Assembly: GCA_002420145.1 (NCBI GenBank)
Contig: DIHL01000041.1
Coordinates: 18,117-82,116, forward strand
Direction of reading: 5' to 3'
DNA: 64,000 nt
DNA from: Bacteroidetes bacterium UBA5697
GTDB taxonomy: Bacteria; Bacteroidota; Bacteroidia; B-17B0; Aurantibacillaceae
The position numbers and the translations under genes were made by a program. Below the pieces are notes generated by a model. The model was not told the DNA's origin, searched no databases, and saw only the letters and a program-made list of their open reading frames with translations. Shown here in pieces: positions 60,862 through 64,000 of the stretch (its first letter is position 1; the number at the start of each line of letters is the position of its first letter).

Positions 60862-61503
60862 TTATTCTTTGAAATTGATGTGTTTTCCCATCGTACCTTT
60901 AAATCTAAACCAAAAACTTTGGGTTTCGGTGATTGGTGTAAAGTTTTCAATCTTATGGGCTTGGTAATTTATTTCAGGCTCAAGGTGAGGTAGAGTTTTT
61001 AAAGTATCAAAGATTACTGGCAAATATTTTAAATCCTTTAATCGTCTTTTTCCAAAACGGTAGGTCATGCGTGTTTGAAAAGGATCGGTACATAAAGCAA
61101 TTTTTTCATGTCCCAATGATTTAGCTAATTTGTAACCATACCATACATTTTCGGTACTGTGCTGTGCTTTATCTTCAATAATTATATCATCAGCAGGTAC
61201 TCCAAATTCAATAGCATATAATTTCATGATTTGCGCCTCTACATAAGGTGAGTAAACAGAGCTTCCACTCATGATGATTTTTTTTGTACTGCCATTTTTA
61301 TATAAATGTATAGCCCATAAAACCCTCATTTGCATGGTTCTATCCCATTTTGGTTCTAAAAAAGGAACGCCGGGTACAATCACAGCATCATATTGTTTAT
61401 GAGTACGTAAAGCTCTATTGTTTAACTTTTTAGCAGACGGCTGAAAAAGAATACATGAGCTAAAAACTAGTGCAGAAGATATATATATAATTATTTTAAA
61501 CAT
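60862..61503 (-). CDS. ElyC/YdcF-family lipoprotein
   Basis: A 213-residue DUF218 protein with a lipoprotein signal peptide (FKIIIYISSALVFSSC, lipidation Cys17). Conserved blocks: QYDAVIVPGVPFLEPKWDRTMQMRVLWAIHLYKNG, IIMSGSSVYSPYVEAQIMKLYAIEFGVPADDIIIEDKAQHSTENVWYGYKLAKSLG and CTDPFQTRM. It is related to the SanA-like protein at 30682 but longer in the loop regions, so it is an independent family member in the envelope. Its exact role is unknown. Confidence 0.85.
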   Translation of the reverse strand: MFKIIIYISSALVFSSCILFQPSAKKLNNRALRTHKQYDAVIVPGVPFLEPKWDRTMQMRVLWAIHLYKNGSTKKIIMSGSSVYSPYVEAQIMKLYAIEFGVPADDIIIEDKAQHSTENVWYGYKLAKSLGHEKIALCTDPFQTRMTYRFGKRRLKDLKYLPVIFDTLKTLPHLEPEINYQAHKIENFTPITETQSFWFRFKGTMGKHINFKE

Positions 61504-61563
61504 GTATTACTTGTATGTTATATACGTAAACAAGGTAAACAAAGTTTTGTTTAATTTAAAATA

Positions 61564-61998
61564 TTAATTTTTTTTGGAAAGAATCTCCCAGGTATGATCA
61601 CCCAACATTTTCACAGTGCCAATATATTCAAGTGTTTTAGGTAGTTTCCCCCAATCATCTGGCCCAATCATTAAAAGTTTGTAATTACCTTCTTTGATAT
61701 ATAAATGATAAGTGTGTCCAATAAGCGGCTCAAAAGATAAATCTGCCATGTATATTTTTTCTGACATTTCAATTCGTTCTCTCAGCTCGTTTGCTTGTTG
61801 AGCCAATAATTCAACTTGCTTTTGAATTTGACTCATTTGAATATTGGTTTGTTCTCTCATAGCTGTTAAGGCACGAGACTTTATTTTCCCATTATCCTCA
61901 GGTTTTATTACAATTCCTCCAACATGATGCGGGTAAGGAAGTAACCCTGGATTTTCAGCAACTTTATCTTTATCAATAGGATTTACAAATTCTGTCAT
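61564..61998 (-). CDS. DUF2452 domain protein
   Basis: A 144-residue cytoplasmic protein matching DUF2452: PIDKDKVAENPGLLPYPHHVGGIVIKPEDNGKIKSRALTAMREQTNIQMSQIQKQVELLAQQANELRERIE, then MADLSFEPLIGHTYHLYIKE and LLMIGPDDWGK. It has a central coiled-coil helix and a small beta domain. No function is known for the family. It is divergent from the RecQ-type helicase gene, with 116 bases between. Confidence 0.88.
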   Translation of the reverse strand: MTEFVNPIDKDKVAENPGLLPYPHHVGGIVIKPEDNGKIKSRALTAMREQTNIQMSQIQKQVELLAQQANELRERIEMSEKIYMADLSFEPLIGHTYHLYIKEGNYKLLMIGPDDWGKLPKTLEYIGTVKMLGDHTWEILSKKN

Positions 61999-62114
61999 TT
62001 TCTACATTATTAATACACACTAATATAATAGCTATAACACTAAATATCAAGGCTTGTTTAGTTTTTTGAGCTAGAATGTAATAAATTAGCATTTTAGAAA
62101 GTTGGGTGTAAAAT

Positions 62115-64000
62115 TTGAGTCATAAAGAGGATATTTATTTTTATTTAAAAAAGCACTGGGGCTATGATTCTTTTCGTCCTTTGCAAGAAGACATTATTCA
62201 ATCTATACTTTCTAATAAAGACACTTTGGCTTTATTGCCCACAGGTGGTGGGAAATCAATTTGTTTTCAAATTCCAGGTTTAGTCATTGGTGGAACTTGT
62301 TTAGTGGTTTCCCCTCTGATAGCCTTAATGAATGATCAAGTCCAGAATTTAAAGAATAAAGGTATTAGTGCCGTGGCAATTACGTCTTCTATGAATTTAA
62401 AGGAAATTGACATTGCTTTAAACAACGCTGCTTACGGTCATGTTCAATTTTTATATGTTTCGCCAGAAAGAATTGAAAATGAAACTTTTCGCCAAAGACT
62501 TTCTTATTTGCCAATAGGATTAATAGCCATAGATGAAGCACACTGTATTTCGCAATGGGGTTATGATTTTAGACCAAGCTATTTAAAAATTGCAGAGTTA
62601 AGAGAATATTTCCCTTCAGTAAATATCATTGCTGTAACTGCTAGTGCTACTAAAGAAGTAGTGGAGGACATTCAATTAAAATTGGAATTTAAAAACCCAA
62701 AGGTATTTCGTCAATCTTTTGAAAGAAAAAATATTAGATACGTTGTTCAGTTGGAAGAAAATAAATATGAACGTTTACTGAAAGTGATTCATAATATTGG
62801 CGGCTCAGGAATAATTTATGTGAGAAATAGAAAGAAAACTGAGGAGATAGCCAAATGGCTATTTCAAAATAAAATTTCGGCTTCTTTTTATCATGCAGGA
62901 ATTAATCCAAACGATAGGGCTACCATTCAACAAAATTGGATAGAAAATAAATCGCAAGTTATTGTAGCTACTAATGCATTTGGAATGGGAATCGATAAAC
63001 CAGATGTTCGTTTTGTGGTGCACTTAGATTTACCCGAAAGTTTAGAAGCGTATTTTCAAGAAGCGGGTAGGGCAGGTAGAGATGAGAAGACGGCTTATGC
63101 CATATTATTATGCAATAATTATGATGTGTTTTCTTTAAAAGAACAATACGAAGAAAAAACACCAAGTATTGATGAAATTAAACAATCTTACCAGGCCATC
63201 TATAATTTTTATCAAATACCAGTAGAAAGTGGAGAAGGTTTATCCGTTAGTTTCGATATCAATGAAGTGACTCGAAATTATAATTTAAAACCTGTTACTT
63301 TATATAATTCAATTAAGTGTTTAGAAAAAGAAGGATATTTTTCATTCTTAGATAGTGGGTATGAGCCATCAAAAGTCATGATGAAAATGAATAAAGATGA
63401 TTTGTATAATTATCAAATAAAGTTTCCTAAATACGAATCAGTGATTAAGGTTTTGCTAAGAAGTTATGGCGGATTATATGAGCAATACGTTCACATTAAA
63501 GAAAAAGATGTGGCTTATCGTGCGAAGATTTCGGAACACGAACTAGATATGCAGCTAGATAACCTAAATACTCAAGGAGTCATTTCTTTTATTCCTCAAA
63601 CTACTTTACCAAAATTAATTTTCTTACAAAACAGAATTAATTTAAAATTTGAAAATATTAAATTGTTTAATTATCCTATTCTAAAAGAAAAAGCTTTAAC
63701 ACGGATTAATAGTGTAGTGAATTATGTGACAGAAAAAAATATTTGTAGAAGTAGATTGTTACTGTCTTATTTTAATGAGACAGATTTTAAAGATTGTCAA
63801 TATTGTGACGTATGTATAGAGAAATACAAACGAAATTTAGAAACAGAAGATGGATTAATTGAAAATATAAAAATCGAATTAAGTCATCAGTCGTTTCAGT
63901 TGTCTGAACTAATTCGTAAATTTCAATCAGTTAATAGTAAACGATTAAATGATTTGGTTAACAAACTCATTGATGATGATGTGTTATACATTGACTCTGA
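62115..64000 (+). CDS. recQ: RecQ-family ATP-dependent DNA helicase (cut by window end)
   Basis: A RecQ helicase open to the window edge, over 628 residues visible. A stop at 62109-62111 lies in frame just upstream and no ATG comes before the conserved motifs, so the start is most likely the TTG at 62115 (SHKEDIYFYLKKHWGYDSFRPLQ). Motifs: Walker A TGGGKS (43-48), DEAH (140-143) in DEAHCISQWG, SAT, GIIYVRNRKKTEEIA, and the QEAGRAGRD motif VI. The zinc site is Cys544, Cys561, Cys564 and Cys567 (CQYCDVC). It unwinds 3'-5' DNA in recombination repair. The tail and HRDC-like part are outside the window. Confidence 0.93.
   Translation, partial: MSHKEDIYFYLKKHWGYDSFRPLQEDIIQSILSNKDTLALLPTGGGKSICFQIPGLVIGGTCLVVSPLIALMNDQVQNLKNKGISAVAITSSMNLKEIDIALNNAAYGHVQFLYVSPERIENETFRQRLSYLPIGLIAIDEAHCISQWGYDFRPSYLKIAELREYFPSVNIIAVTASATKEVVEDIQLKLEFKNPKVFRQSFERKNIRYVVQLEENKYERLLKVIHNIGGSGIIYVRNRKKTEEIAKWLFQNKISASFYHAGINPNDRATIQQNWIENKSQVIVATNAFGMGIDKPDVRFVVHLDLPESLEAYFQEAGRAGRDEKTAYAILLCNNYDVFSLKEQYEEKTPSIDEIKQSYQAIYNFYQIPVESGEGLSVSFDINEVTRNYNLKPVTLYNSIKCLEKEGYFSFLDSGYEPSKVMMKMNKDDLYNYQIKFPKYESVIKVLLRSYGGLYEQYVHIKEKDVAYRAKISEHELDMQLDNLNTQGVISFIPQTTLPKLIFLQNRINLKFENIKLFNYPILKEKALTRINSVVNYVTEKNICRSRLLLSYFNETDFKDCQYCDVCIEKYKRNLETEDGLIENIKIELSHQSFQLSELIRKFQSVNSKRLNDLVNKLIDDDVLYIDS

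Overview
The window is about 33-35% GC by eye and comes from a free-living member of the Bacteroidota. The evidence is four-fold: proteins with a signal peptide plus a C-terminal Por secretion-system (type IX) sorting domain, a TonB-dependent receptor with an N-terminal carboxypeptidase-like domain, Bacteroidota-restricted families (DUF5606, an OmpA/PD40/TPR protein with PorE layout), and promoters of the TTTG-N(17-20)-TAnnTTTG type. I cannot fix the genus. No rRNA or tRNA genes, prophage, transposase or CRISPR array were seen.

Layout. 1-3.3 kb: the end of cyanophycin synthetase, a lipoprotein gene broken by an in-frame amber codon, an M3 peptidase and a small palindromic repeat element. 3.3-8.3 kb: a DUF5606 protein, then class Ia ribonucleotide reductase (nrdB, nrdA) with long leaders. 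8.3-10.3 kb: a divergent pair of a small XRE regulator and an orphan HsdR-N-type nuclease-like protein sharing an operator-like palindrome, then a Cys-cluster membrane protein. 10.3-21.2 kb: a T9SS cargo protein, an orphan histidine kinase, two methyltransferases, a PepD dipeptidase, a ferritin-like protein and a duplicated helical secreted protein. 21.3-28.1 kb: two radical SAM enzymes, a GxxExxY gene inside a repeat-bounded element with an empty sister copy, and a run of exported proteins (pentapeptide, YCII, ChaN-like, thioredoxin-like). 28.1-33.3 kb: a six-gene minus-strand operon (yicC, small membrane protein, UbiA prenyltransferase, SanA-like, SdiA-regulated-like, unknown). 33.4-43.3 kb: ribD-EamA-YigZ, a five-fold 16-residue repeat protein, an aminotransferase, DacB, TrmN6, a TPR protein and the PorE-like protein. 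43.4-50.8 kb: a glycine-rich T9SS protein, an AsmA-like protein, a small cassette-like island and a YitT protein. 50.8-64 kb: a response regulator with a degenerate receiver, a T9SS protein and TonB receptor, a SpoIIE-type phosphatase, small secreted proteins, a canonical OmpR-type regulator, a double-thioredoxin protein, an ElyC-like lipoprotein, DUF2452, and the start of a RecQ helicase running off the end.

Most of the window is ordinary housekeeping and envelope biology. The parts that deserve attention are (1) the 48.3-49.8 kb island, where small genes sit between inverted repeats and a long bulged palindrome that looks like a recombination junction but does not match the canonical integron attC boxes, preceded by twin hairpins showing a compensatory base-pair change; (2) the XRE/HsdR-N pair at 8.3-9.4 kb with its operator; (3) the GxxExxY element and its empty copy at 24.1-24.8 kb; (4) the phosphorylation-incompetent-looking response regulator at 50.8-51.5 kb; and (5) the amber-interrupted lipoprotein at 0.77-1.29 kb.
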